Made by a program: the position numbers and the translations under genes
Notes under the pieces: generated by a model
What the model was told of the DNA's origin: nothing
What the model saw: only the letters and a program-made list of their open reading frames with translations
Database searches by the model: none
NCBI GenBank assembly: GCA_032622095.1
Contig: CP136061.1
Location: forward strand, 86,838,324-86,902,323
Source of the DNA: Siphonodentalium dalli
Taxonomy: Eukaryota; Mollusca; Scaphopoda; Gadilida; Siphonodentaliidae
Direction of reading: 5' to 3'
Length of the DNA stretch: 64,000 nucleotides
Part shown: positions 38,514-49,960 of the stretch, piece by piece
How the letters are laid out: every line of letters begins with the position of its first letter
How positions within the stretch are numbered: the stretch's first letter is position 1

Positions 38514-39039
38514 TTAAAGATGGATTATCTCTTTAAATAACAAATTTTAAATAGTTGCGTGGGTATAAAATAATAGATATGAACTGAAGACCTACCTATG
38601 TCCGGAAAAGCTTCTATAAATTAATATTGATTTTATTTCGAATATTAAATCGGGCCCATTTATGTTACTATTTTTAGAACCGACCATTCGGATGAGACCG
38701 TATTGCGATATAGAGCACTGGGGTGTTCCTACGGCTACGCAACGAATGTAAAATGTCACAGATTGGTTGTTTGTACTATTTTGTTCCACAGATATAAGCG
38801 ACAATGAGTATAATTAACGTTTATTTGTGACAAAATTGCACAATATAATTTCTGGTCTCTGTTAACAGTAACCAATATTGTTCGTTAGCTGAACAAACAC
38901 ACCTTTTTAGACCAGAAAATATTAGAATTAATATTAATCGATAGAAGCATTTCCGGACAGGAGTCTTCGATTCAGATCTAATATTTTATACCCCGGTAAC
39001 TATATAATACATGTTTACAAAGAGATAATCCAACTTTAA
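38514..39039 (-). mobile_element. TTAA MITE family A, full-length copy
   Basis: 526 bp from TTAA (38514) to TTAA (39036-39039), in inverse orientation, starting TTAAAGATGGATTATCTCTT and ending AAAGAGATAATCCAACTTTAA. Both arms and the central AGAGACCAGAAATT/AATTTCTGGTCTCT pair are present. Confidence 0.8.
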
Positions 39040-39515
39040 CCATCCTAGTCTATAGAAACATATCAATTAATTGGACAAACATGTCTCAGTTGCAAGTGAT
39101 TGCGATTTATATATGCTTTTATTTTATACATATATCATTTGTTCAATAATCTATTTGCACGAAGCCAGCTTTAAACATGCACAAAAGGCATTCGCAGTGG
39201 GTATATTGTTTTGTAATTATTAATGTTTTTGCATTGGCAGTCAATTTATCCACTAACAGTATGTCTGAGATCGATACAATCTTGAAGATATACACATAAA
39301 ATTATATGAAAGGAGAAAGCACTGAAATGTGTATCAAAACAATAGATTTTCAAACATAAGATTTGAATTTCACTCCTTGAAATCTCAAATCTATATCTGA
39401 TATCCCAAAATATTAAGCAGGATGGCGAGCACAATATTGTATATACTATATATATGTGTGTGTGTGTGTGAGTGAGGGAGGGAGGGTGTGTGTGTGTGTG
39501 TGTGAGAGAGAGAGG

Positions 39516-39553
<38 letters not shown>

Positions 39554-39710
39554 CGTGTGAATCGAATGATCACGTGAGAATTTTCTCATATTGATATGTA
39601 TTATATTGACATAGGCCCTGGAGGCCGGGTGAGGTTATATTTACATGCCTTTTTGTTACTTTAATATAACTTATGCACATGTCGCTTTTAAATAAATGAT
39701 GAAACAACAG
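39040..39710. repeat. Non-coding stretch with a TG/AG microsatellite
   Basis: A (TG)n/(AG)n compound microsatellite with GGGAGGGAGGG interruptions spans about 39456-39553. The minus-strand frame through it (a Ser/Leu/His repeat) is an artefact. No gene is seen. Confidence 0.7.
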
Positions 39711-40183
39711 CAGCAATTACTCCCCTTACTCCCTAATATAAAACGCGGCTCTGACACTAATTCCGAATTTAGGGATACTCCTGAGGTAATGCTACGTCAT
39801 GTACATGTGATGCTTTGTTTATGAGACAATAAGGCTCAGTGTTGAGTAAACAGTTTATTATGGCAGGAATGAGACAAGCTCATCGTGTGTCACATAGTAT
39901 ACATAGTGTACAGTACATTCAGCTCCATCAACACATTTCTGTCATTCAACTCCCATCATTCGCTCACTTTCAGAACATCAAACATTTTTCTGACATAAAG
40001 ATTACAGACACCAACAAATTAGTGTATATCGCACAATACAATTAGCTATGAAAATTATGAAATACATATCAATTGAATTAATATTCCCTTATTGTCAACT
40101 TCCCATACAGGGCATAAGTTCAAACTTTACATATCTTAAATATTCAAGTCAACAAATGAGTAAGTTTCCAGTTCACATCAGGA
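39711..40183 (+). repeat. Tandem duplication, copy 1 (empty of MITE)
   Basis: Copy 1 contains CTCCCTAATATAAAACGCGG, AATTCCGAATTTAGGGA, GGCAGGAATGAGACA(A/T)GCTC and ACATATCTTAAATATTCAAG. The same order recurs at about 40424-40855 and 41371-41415. At 40136-40139 this copy has a single TTAA where copy 2 has a whole family A element. Confidence 0.8.
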
Positions 40184-40423
40184 GTATTCAAGTATGCCAC
40201 CACAAGGGGGGGGGGGGGCTTATAAAGCGATATATAAATCCAAAAGGGAGGGAGGGTGGGTAAAATATAATCGAACATCTTACTGTCAAAATGACGCGAA
40301 GTTGAAGACTGTTCCGGTTTGTGAGATATATTGTAATTTCCGGATCAACTCAACGCCGGAATCCGGAAAGCAGGGCAGTCGCTGGGCGGGGAATAATTAA
40401 GTAGTATGCTTATAATAATACCT
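40184..40423. other. Spacer between duplication copies, G-run
   Basis: A G-run at about 40205-40218, a GGGAGGGAGGGTGGG patch, and an AATTCCGGATCAAC...AATCCGGAAAG region. No gene. Confidence 0.4.
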
Positions 40424-41433
40424 AATTACCCCCATTGCTCCCTAATATAAAACGCGGCTCTAATTCCGAATTTAGGGACACTCCTGGTGTAATGCTAGGA
40501 CATATACACGTGATGCTATGTTTAGGAGACATGATAAGGCTCAATGTTGAGTACACAGTTTATTCTGGCAGGAATGAGACATGCTCATCGTGTGTTACAC
40601 AGTATACATTAGTTTACATTACATTCAGCTCCATCAACACACATCTGTCGTTCAACTCACATCATTCGCTCACTTTCAGAACAACAAACATTTTTCTGAC
40701 ATAAAGATTACAGATACCAACAAATAAGTGTATATCGCACAATACAATTAGCTATGAAAATTATGAAATACATATCAATTGAATTCATATTCATGCTATC
40801 ACTTATTGTCAACTTCCCGTCGGGCATAAGCTCAAACTTTACATATCTTAAAGGTGGATTATCTCTTTGTAAACATGTATTATATAGTTACCGGGTATAA
40901 AATATTAGATTTGAATCGAAGACTCCTGTCCGGAAATGCTTCTATCGATTAATATTAATTTTATTTCGAATATTTTCTGGTCTAAAAAGGTGTGTTTGTT
41001 CAGCTAACGAACAATAGTGGTTACTGTTAACAGAGACCAGAAATTATATTGTGCAATTTTGTCACAAATAAACGTTAATTATACTCATTATCGCTTATAT
41101 ATGTGGAACAAGACAGTACAAACAACCAATCTGTGACATTTGACATTCGTTGCGTAGCCGTGGGAACAGCCCAGTGCTCTATATCGCAATACGGTCTCAT
41201 CCGAATGGTCGGTTCTAAATATAGTAACATAAACGGGCCCGATTAAATATTCGAAATAAAATCAATATTAATTGATAGAAGCTTTTCCGGACATAGGTCT
41301 TCAGTTCATATCTATTATTTTATACCCACGCAACTATTTAAAATTTGTTATTTAAAGAGATAATCCATCTTTAAATTTTCAAGTCAATAAATGAGTAAGT
41401 TTCCAGTTAGCTGTTCACATCATGTGAGTATGC
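40424..41433 (+). repeat. Tandem duplication, copy 2 (carries a MITE)
   Basis: Repeats 39711-40183 with scattered differences and a family A insertion at 40848-41374. After the element the sequence resumes as ATTTTCAAGTCAATAAATGAG, matching ATATTCAAGTCAACAAATGAG in copy 1. Confidence 0.8.
40848..41374 (+). mobile_element. TTAA MITE family A, full-length copy with a known empty site
   Basis: 527 bp bounded by TTAA at 40848-40851 and 41371-41374. Comparison with duplication copy 1 (single TTAA at 40136-40139) shows the element added itself plus one extra TTAA. This is the expected result of a TTAA-specific cut-and-paste transposase. Confidence 0.9.
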
Positions 41434-41820
41434 CACCAAGCCGTAAGCCGCCAGAAACCAGACAAGACTTAAATACTCACATAACCGAGTGGTTGCAAAC
41501 CATCCTTGTAATGGAACTAAAAACCAGTGCATGAGAACGGCGACCTGAATGGGGCACAGATTTTGTTTTGTCATTTAAAAAAAAATAGAGAACCCCACCA
41601 GCAGCCAATGGAGTGAAACAAGTCGATATTGTCCCAACAGAAATACACCTCTGCCAGGACTTGCACTGTAACACGAAGAAGAAGAAGAAGTCTGGATGAA
41701 TATAGCTGTAATATCCAACAACAAGCAAGGCTCCCATGGAATTAGAAACCATATCAAATTCAACAAGGGAGCATCTTCCCCGTAGTGTAGCAATAACACT
41801 GTGGCCAGGAGTAAAAAAAA
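41434..41820. other. Non-coding stretch, no gene seen
   Basis: Holds a (GAA)n patch at about 41672-41690 and A-runs at 41575 and 41812. Frames on the minus strand lack domains. Confidence 0.4.
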
Positions 41821-42470
41821 AAGGCCCTGGCAGCCAGACCTAGTCAGACGGCGACGCGAGCGTCGCGACTTCAGCGTCAACGATCAATTAGCACCAACAT
41901 GATAACATTGTGGTATTCACACGTCGACGTGATGCGAGCGATGCGACCAAAGCGTCAATTTCAAGCATAGGAATTTGTTCTATTTGAGCGACGCGATCAG
42001 TGTGTTTACTCGAGTGTTTTCGGTTTTTCAATGACGGAGATAGACGAAGTCAATGGATGTGGAATCCATCAACATTGTCAAATAAATTCGTTGCAAACAA
42101 AATGGCTACTTCAAATTCAACATAGTATAGCGGAAATATAACGTATAAATTATCTGAAACCCACACAGAACGTATATATGGACTATGGATGGACCCACAC
42201 AGAACGTATGGAATATGGATGGACATTGTATTCAAAATACTATTGCAGTGCCATTGACTCGACGTGTGTTAATTGGACTAATGAGCCTACAGTCCTTTGT
42301 GCAAAACGACCACATTTATATGTACTATATGTGATGACTTGCTGCCACGTTGCCATTTGAAGAAGCAAAACAAACGAGAAGGTCGACCCCCTCCGTTGCA
42401 TGACGGAATTTCAACGAGAATATTTTGGCGCCATTGACGTAGAAATCGCGTCGCTGTCTGTAAGGGCCTT
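41821..42470. mobile_element. Candidate inverted-repeat DNA element with CpG-rich ends
   Basis: The left end, AAGGCCCT followed by CAGACGGCGACGCGAGCGTC, is mirrored at the right by ATCGCGTCGCTGTCTG and AGGGCCTT. GCGACGCGA/TCGCGTCGC words recur in between, for example 41930-41960 and 41985-42000. Length is about 650 bp. No clear target duplication is seen. A short 35-40-bp duplication (ACCCACACAGAACGTAT) lies at 42160-42225. Confidence 0.5.
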
Positions 42471-44440
42471 TAGTGAAAACTATTCCTATGCACTATTAAC
42501 TTTGAGCATCTTTATATTCGACATACAATATTCATTACTGGAGTCTAATACACTGTATCCATGTATTACAGTTTGATAATGTTGATGTATCTGAAACACT
42601 CATTGTCAACTGTTGATATTTCATCTTCAGTATCAACCAACCTGGTGCCAAATGTAAAACTGTGCATAGTCAAGTTGACAACTTTTAAACATATTACTTA
42701 ACAATCGATATAGGGCGACAATCGTTGTCTGAATTAAACAATACTGTTTATAATGTATATTATTCATGGTAACTTAAACGATATAAAAAGAACACAGATT
42801 ACAATGTATTGTCAAATATATTGTCATGATGCAATCTAATATTAAATATATGTAGCTTACAAGTCAATAATCAGTTGCTGGGTGGTTGTAAACAACTTAA
42901 TTGAAGTTCTTTTCAGTTTATTCCAACACATATCGAAGTAGTCAAAGTCAAATAAGTTGACAAAGTCAAATTATCTATCGGCAGATCATATTATATCAAA
43001 TTAATCAAGGACACTCGTCTGGCGAGATTAGTATGGCCATGTCGATTTAGTTAAACTTAAAGTCAAACAAGTGGTCAGGTCTAATAGTATCTATCAACAT
43101 ATCATATATTATGTAAAATTAATCAAGGACAAGCGTCATGTCGAATTAGTCAAAGTCAAATAAGTAGTCAAATTCAAATACCCATCCGCCGAAAATCTTA
43201 TGTCAAATATTCTATCAAGATCTTAAAACTTTAAGTCAGTCCTATAACATTAAGGCAGTTAAATCAAGTTTTAATATGACATTGTCAAGATAGTCAAATG
43301 ATTTAGTGTGTTATAAAAATGATGGCCGTGTCAGCATGGTTAATTTAAAAGTGTCTATCAGTATCCATGCAGCTAATCCCATACTATGTCTAATATCAAA
43401 GACGAATCGTATCCGGATACCATCATACTATGAATTGTCGTGTAAAGATGTTGAAGTTGTCTATTAAAATAACATGTTGTTACTGTATGGCCAAAAAATC
43501 GAGAAAAATGTCGTCCCGAGATATTATTTCCATGTCATAAATGTAGTCGAGTGGAAACTCTCAAAGTGAGCGTGTAACAGCAAAATAGCACCATAAAAAT
43601 GAAGGTGTCTGTTTTCAATACCGGTACCGGTAAGTAAAGGCCAATTCATGCAAAACACGTATTAACATAATTGAGAAAAAACTTCCCAGAGATTGTCACT
43701 CGCGTTGTAGACGAGTGGCAACTCTCAATGTGACCATATAATGAAAATTAGCGCTGTAAAATAAAAACTTGTCTGTTATGATGCTATAAGGTTAAATGAT
43801 CTATACTATGTTATAACAATGATGGTCGTGTCAGCATAATCAAGTTAAAAGTGTCTATCAATATCCAGCTGGTCCCGTATTATATATAATATCAAAGACA
43901 AATCGTACCCCGATACCATGATCATGTAAAAGTTGTAAAATAAACACGTTTACTGTATGTTCAAGTAATCGAGACATATGTCGTCCCTATATCTTATTTT
44001 CATGTTATAGTCGATTGGCAACTCTCCGGGTGACTGTGACAGCAAAATAGAACCATGACAATAAAAGTTGTCTATTTTGAATGGTACAAGGCCATGTAAA
44101 GTCAAGGTCAATGCATATAAAAAAAACTGTTCAAATAATCGAGCGCAAAATCGTCCCAAGCGACCATGTAATGAATGAGTGGCAACTCTCAAAGTGACCA
44201 TGTGATGAAAAATTGCGCTATAAAATAAAAACATTGTCTATTATTATACCATAAGATCATGTAAAAACTACGTACCCGGTACTGGGAATGTGGCAGTCGT
44301 CTTCACATACTAGTACAATGTAGGTGGATTGCAACTAAAGGTAGCATAGTCAAGTTAAAACTTACCTATTATAATTTTCCAGCCGATCCAATCATGTCTA
44401 ATATCAAAACCAAATGATCTACCGGATTACCACGTTCATG
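42471..44440 (+). repeat. Diverged satellite-like repeat region
   Basis: At 42930-43190 a ~130-bp unit recurs (AATTAATCAAGGACA(C/A), GTCAAAGTCAAATAAGT). From about 43310, units of about 480 bp follow one another with the order: ATGATGG(C/T)CGTGTCAGCAT, AAAAGTGTCTATCA, AATATCAAAGAC(A/G)AATCG, AATCGAGA, GTCGTCCC, GAGTGG(A/C)AACTCTCAA, GTGACCAT, AAAATAGCACC. Units start at about 43319, 43804 and 44330. Divergence is high and no ORF is maintained. Confidence 0.6.
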
Positions 44441-44967
44441 TTAAAGATGGATTATCTCTTTAAATAACAAATTTTAAATAGTTGCGTGGGTATAAAATAA
44501 TAGATATGAACTGAAGTCCTATGTCCGGAAAAGCTTCTATCAATTAATATTGATTTTATTTCGAATATTAAATCGGGCCCATTTATGTTACTATTTTTAG
44601 AACCGACCATTCGGATGAGACCGGATTGCGATATAGAGCACTGGGCTGTTCCTACGGCTACGCAACGAATGTCAAATGTCACAGATTGGTTGTTTGTACT
44701 GTTTTGTTCCACTGATATAAGCGATAATGAGTATAATTAACGTTTATTTGTGACAAAATTGCACAATATAATTTCTGGTCTCTGTTAACAGTAACCAATA
44801 TTGTTCGTTAGCTGAACAAACACACCTTTTTAGACCAGAAAATATTCGAAATAAAATTAATATTAATCGATAGAAGCATTTCCGGACAGGAGTATTCGAT
44901 TCAGATCTAATATTTTTACCCCGGTAACTATATAATACATGTTTACAAAGAGATAATCCACCTTTAA
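44441..44967 (-). mobile_element. TTAA MITE family A inserted in the satellite
   Basis: 527 bp between TTAA (44441-44444) and TTAA (44964-44967), inverse orientation. On either side the ~480-bp satellite unit continues (CACGTTCATG | GATGTTAGGTAGT). The uninterrupted unit reads GTGTAAAGATGTTGAAG near 43440. Confidence 0.85.
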
Positions 44968-45396
44968 GATGTTAGGTAGTAAAAGTGCATATTTCAATAC
45001 ACATGTGTAGTTACTGTGTGTTCACATAAATCGAGAAAAAGTCCTCCCTACAGATTTTAGTCGTGTCATAGCCGAGTGGCACTCTCAAAGTGACCGAGAG
45101 ATGACAAAATAGCACTCCACAATAAAAAATGTCTGTTATGAATATCATAAGAACATGTAAAATAGTAAAAATTCAAACCATATAAAAACAAAATACCAGA
45201 AATGTGATAGTGAGTCGTTTTCACATACAATGTGCGTGAATTGCACACTAAATGGAACTTGAATTCAATAATCTGTTCAATGCATGTGGACATTTGCACG
45301 TGCATTGGGACTAGACACATTTGTGTGAGGCCACCATACAATGATTTCTACTAAAATGTGATGACAGCCATATTATAATACATGTTTTTGGATCAC
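44968..45396 (+). repeat. Remainder of the satellite unit
   Basis: Resumes with AATCGAGAAAAAGTCCTCCC, GCCGAGTGGCACTCTCAAAG, TGACCGAGAGATGACAAAAT and AGCACTCCACAATAAAAAAT in the same order as the units left of the MITE. No gene. Confidence 0.6.
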
Positions 45397-45924
45397 TTAA
45401 AGATGGATTATCTCTTTAAATAACAAATTTTAAATAGTTGCGTGGGTATAAAATAATAGATATGAACTGAAGACCTATGTCCGGAAAAGCTTCTATCAAC
45501 TAATATTGATTTTATTTCGAATATTAAATCGGGCCCGTTTATGTTACTATTTTTAGAACCGACCATTCGAATGAGACCGTATTGCGATATAGAGCACTGG
45601 GCTGTTCCTACGGCTACGCAACGAATGTCAAATGTCACAGAGTGGTTGTATGTATTGTTTTGTTCCACATATATAAGCGATAATGAGTCTAATTAATGTT
45701 TATTTGTGACAAAATTGCACAATATAATTTCTGGTCTCTGTTAACAGTAACAACTATTGTTCGTTAGCTGAACAAACACACCTTTTTAGACCAGAAAATA
45801 TTCGAAATAAAATTAATATTAATCGATAGAAGCATTTCCGGACAGGAGTCTTCGATTCAAATCTAATATTTTATACCCCGGTAACTATATAATACATGTT
45901 TACAAAGAGATAATCCACCTTTAA
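45397..45924 (-). mobile_element. TTAA MITE family A, full-length copy
   Basis: 528 bp, TTAA at 45397-45400 and 45921-45924, inverse orientation. It starts TTAAAGATGGATTATCTCTT and ends AATCCACCTTTAA. Confidence 0.8.
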
Positions 45925-46491
45925 ATATTTTAGGTATCATAATTCTGTGTTGCCAAAAGAATGAAGCGAATGTTCAGATAAATTAAATGCTAATCGTGAA
46001 GTAATTTACATGTATCCCCTTATAACTTTATTCTATGAGGTTTTCCTCGTTCACTCCGTCTTAAAGGTTCTGGGTGAGTTAAATTTCTAGGCAGTATTAT
46101 CTACGTAATAAAGAAATGTTCGGACAATATTACCATTTTACCGATGACGCAGTGTACAGGACCGAATGCCTTTATACCGTGTGTGAATCAAACAAATATA
46201 TGTGCCCTTTTATGTGAAAGTATCAGTATGTAAATGTATGCACAAGCACAAACGGCTTTTTAACAGATATTGACCAGAAATGTGATCTTTGAACTAAACT
46301 TAAAAATGTAATCTATGAAACAGATACCTATTGACGCACATGAACGTAGGCCCTAATTCTCAATTCAGCTATCTTTAAAAATTTTAATTCAATGAGAACC
46401 CTCTATGTAGGTCCAACAAACATTCATGAGAATTAGGTCTTATAAGTCATATAGAGTACCGGTATATATATTATATGGAAGTTAAATATGG
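45925..46491. other. Non-coding stretch, no gene seen
   Basis: A loose inverted pair CCTAATTCTCA / TGAGAATTAGG (46349-46438) is the only structure noticed. Confidence 0.4.
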
Positions 46492-46898
46492 ATTATCACT
46501 TTAAATAACAAATTTGAAATAGTTGCGTGGGTATAAAATAATAAATATTAACTGAAGACCCCTATCCGGAAAGGCTTCTGTCAATTAATATTCATTTCAT
46601 TTCGAATATTTTATTGGGACCGTTTATTTGTCTAATTTTAGAACAGACCATTCGGGTGATACCATATAGCGATATAGAGCATTATGCTGTTCCTATGGCT
46701 TCGTACCGAACGTCAAATGTCCCAGATTGATTGGTTGTATTGTTTTATTCCATAGTTATAAGCGATAATGAGTATAATTAACGTTGATTTGTGACAAAAT
46801 TACACAATAAAATTTATGGTCTCTGTTAACAGTAACCACTATTGTTCGTTAGCTAAACAACCACATCTTTATGACCAGAAAATATTAGAAATAAAAAC
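46492..46898 (-). mobile_element. TTAA MITE family A, one end missing
   Basis: Starts at TTAA (46492-46495) with TTAAATATGGATTATCACTT and runs through the centre to GACCAGAAAATATTAGAAAT, then stops. The last ~125-bp arm is absent. Confidence 0.7.
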
Positions 46899-48174
46899 CT
46901 TTACATGACCTTTTTCGTTGTAATTATACCATGATGTCGCCCAAGATGTTGTCCAAATATGGGCGTGTTACTCTTTTAGCACGGCACCACATATAGATAT
47001 GGTCAATTCGCATAAGCATTTAATGATATAATAGATTAAAACCTCGTTTCCTCAACATTGTGACTCAGTTTGTTGTATGAACGTGATTGCAAGATCCATC
47101 TGAATGGCGACCATATTTGTAATTGATATTCCAAGGAACCAGGCGCGGGGAAATTGAACGACTAAGAACCCAAAGTTTTAAAGCGTAGATGATTTAGAAA
47201 AAAATATATAATGGATATAATTTGGAATCCTTTGAATCAGACTTTCAGTCAAAACACCAACAAAATATCACAACGCTGCACATTTCAATATTAAAAACTG
47301 AACCAACTCAAATGTATTTCGGTTCCGTTTTGTTTGCTGAACAGTGGCCTAATATTTGGTTTAGTTAAAGAAATTGTAGAAAGTTATTCAGCAAAATAGA
47401 CTTATAGCTGAAAAGTACTTCCATTGTGATATCTGGTGACCGATTTAGCGATACAATCGTGTGTATTAGTGGTAGTTTAACTACTTATAGACACTTCTAA
47501 ATAAATACATTTGTAATATGATCTTGCCACACTGGGCGAAAAGTGACGTTTACAGACATGGAGATGTCACGTATTTTCCATGTATCGAATATACGTGACA
47601 TTTACAGCATGTACATTTCTAAATACTAAAAATCCATACGAAAATCTCCCGTATATTTCACAAATAAGAAGAAAAAAACTTAAATTCCAAATTGGACTCG
47701 CCGTATATGCCATTAAATGTATACAGCTGGAAGTAAGCATGTTACGTAACTCATGGCGCTTCGTTTGTTCTATGTTAAACTGGATGGCGCTTTGATTAAT
47801 TTAATAGCGTTCGAATTAATTCCCGCTGAGTTTTGTAGCCACGCTTTTGAAGAAACAATATCAAGTGGCCAGTCTTCTATCTTTTATATCCGAGTCTCCA
47901 GACGCCACATGTGCACACAGATAATTGATCTTGCCATTCTTTTGATGAGCAATTAGAGACGGGTGATATATTTGGTAAGTTGGGATGCGTTGTGTTGTGG
48001 TCTCAGCTGTGGATTATATTGTGTGTTGTGGTCCTAAAAATTCAAATTGCTCGACACAGATTTCCCAGATATCGCATCAATGCGGCCAATCGCCGGAGTG
48101 GTGTAGGGGAGATCACTCTATCGATCGCCGGAGGGTGAATCATTTTGTTTATAGTTAATTTGTTCGATGCAATA
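46899..48174. other. Non-coding stretch, no gene seen
   Basis: No supported gene. Two short frames at 47580-47956 lack domain features. Near 48060-48170, GATCGCCGGAGGGTGAATCA and similar words resemble worn finger-linker DNA (TCGCCGGAGTG...), so the neighbouring finger array may once have extended a little to the left. Confidence 0.35.
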
Positions 48175-49389
48175 TCACAGGCGATCGCCGGAGTGGGTTC
48201 TTTTATGCCTTGTTAAACTATTGGATTGTTTAAATGCTTTCTCACATATATCACACTGATACGGTCGAACACCGGAGTGAGTTATCTTATGTCTCGTCAG
48301 GTCACTTGATTTAGCGAATGCTTTCTCACACACATCACACTGATATGGTCGATCGTCGGAGTGGATTCTTTTGTGCGTTACCAAATTGCCTGACTGGGAG
48401 AATGATTTCCCACAAATATCGCAGTGATACGGCCGATCACCGGTGTGGACTCTCTTATGTGCTGTCAGTCGGCTTACGTCCATGAAAGCTTTCTCACAAA
48501 CATCGCACTGATACGGCCGATCGCCGGAGTGGATTCTCTTATGTGTTATCAGTGTGCTTGAGTCCATGAATGCTTTCTCGCACAAATCGCACTGATATGG
48601 TCGCTCACCGGAGTGTGTTCGCTTGTGTGTTGTCAGTCTGCTTACGTCCATGAATGCTTTATCGCAAATATCGCACTCATACGGTCGATCGCCGGAGTGG
48701 ATTCGCTTATGTGTTATCAGTGTGCTTGGGTCCGCGAATGCCTTCTCGCATAAATCGCACTGATACATCCGAATGCCGGAGTGGATTCGCTTATGTGCTG
48801 TCAGTTTGCTTGATGTAGTGAATGCTTTCACGCATATATCACACTGATACGGTCGATCTCCGGTGTGGATTCTCTTGTGTGCGGTCAAATTTCCCGACAT
48901 GGTGAATGATTTCTCACATATATCGCACTGATACGGCCGCTCACCGGAATGGATTCTCTTATGTGTTGTCAGTTTGCTTAATGTTATGAATGCTGTCGTG
49001 CATATATTACACTGATACGGTCGATCGCCGGAGTGGATTTTCTTGTGCATGAACAAATTTCCCGGCTGTGTGAACGATTGTTCACATATATCGCACTGAT
49101 ATGGTCGATCTCCAGTGTGAGTTCTCGTGTGTATAGATAAATGGTTCAAGTCAATTAATGATTTCCCACAAATACCACATTCATATGGTCGATCACTGGA
49201 GTGTATTCTCTTATGTCTTGTCAGATTAGATGGATTATTAAATGCTTTCCCACAAATATCGCACTCGCATGGTCGTTCGCCGGAGTGGATTCACTTGTGT
49301 ATAGTCAATTTCCCGGGTGTAACAAATAACTTCCCACAAATATCACAATCGTATGACCGTTCATTAGAGTGGATTCTGCCTTCTGCCAT
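48175..49389 (-). pseudogene. C2H2 zinc-finger gene, 14 fingers, interrupted by an early TGA
   Basis: The minus-strand frame from the ATG at 49389 to the stop at 48175 holds 14 tandem C2H2 fingers (Y-x-C-x2-C-x3-F-x5-L-x2-H-x3-H) joined by HSGDRPYQ-type linkers. It is a likely nuclear DNA-binding protein. A TGA at 49293-49291 (codon 33) replaces the Arg codon of the usual HK-R-IHSG sequence in finger 1, consistent with a CGA-to-TGA change. Beyond it the frame is open for over 360 codons. Finger 3 has Leu in place of the conserved Phe (CGKSL), and several fingers are near duplicates (DVSRLTTHKRTH / DVSRLTAHKRVH), showing recent internal expansion. There is no N-terminal effector domain. It is either a young pseudogene, a gene starting at an internal ATG, or an assembly error. 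Confidence 0.75.
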
Positions 49390-49502
49390 AATGATTAATT
49401 GAGAAGTGTCACAGCGCGGTGTTCTCGGAAATGTCACAACGACCTAAAAGAACGTTGATTGATCGTTATGTGTAGTCTACACGATAATTACAAGGTTTTG
49501 TG

Positions 49503-49960
49503 TTAATCCTTTACCCAACAGAACGGCCCTGTGCCAATGTATTCTCTAATATATGCGAGTCGACCATAGGTCGCCTCGCATATATAAGAGAATGCATTGG
49601 CTTAACACATATTAAAAATGATAAAATTGTCAAAGAATGTAGAAAAATATTATAAAAATTGTTAAAAAATGTAAGAAAAATTTATAAAATTGTTAAAGAA
49701 TGTAAGAAAAAATGGTAAAAAGTGTTAAAAAGGCCAACGCATTCTCTTATATATGCGAGGCGACCTATGGTCGACTCGCATATATATATATAAGAGAATG
49801 CATTGGCACAGGGCATAACAGTAACCATCACAATGTGGTCACTGAACCGGTTCCAATGATATCTATATTTGTATGGTGTCATTGAGACAGACCGAAGATA
49901 TTTTAGGCTGTTGAAGCTTTATATGGTCTTATATGGGCGTTTTGTTGTGTAAAGGGTTAA
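49503..49960. mobile_element. TTAA MITE family B (piggyBac-like), second copy
   Basis: 458 bp, TTAA at 49503-49506 and 49957-49960, ends TTAATCCTTTACCCAACA and TGTTGTGTAAAGGGTTAA. Same two hairpins as 37557-38021. The second has a longer TATATATATATA spacer, and several deletions distinguish the copies. It lies 114 bp upstream of the ATG of the minus-strand finger gene. Confidence 0.8.

Noticed and set aside
39391-39573. Ser/Leu/His-rich minus-strand frame
   Set aside because: Translation of a (TG)n/(AG)n microsatellite.
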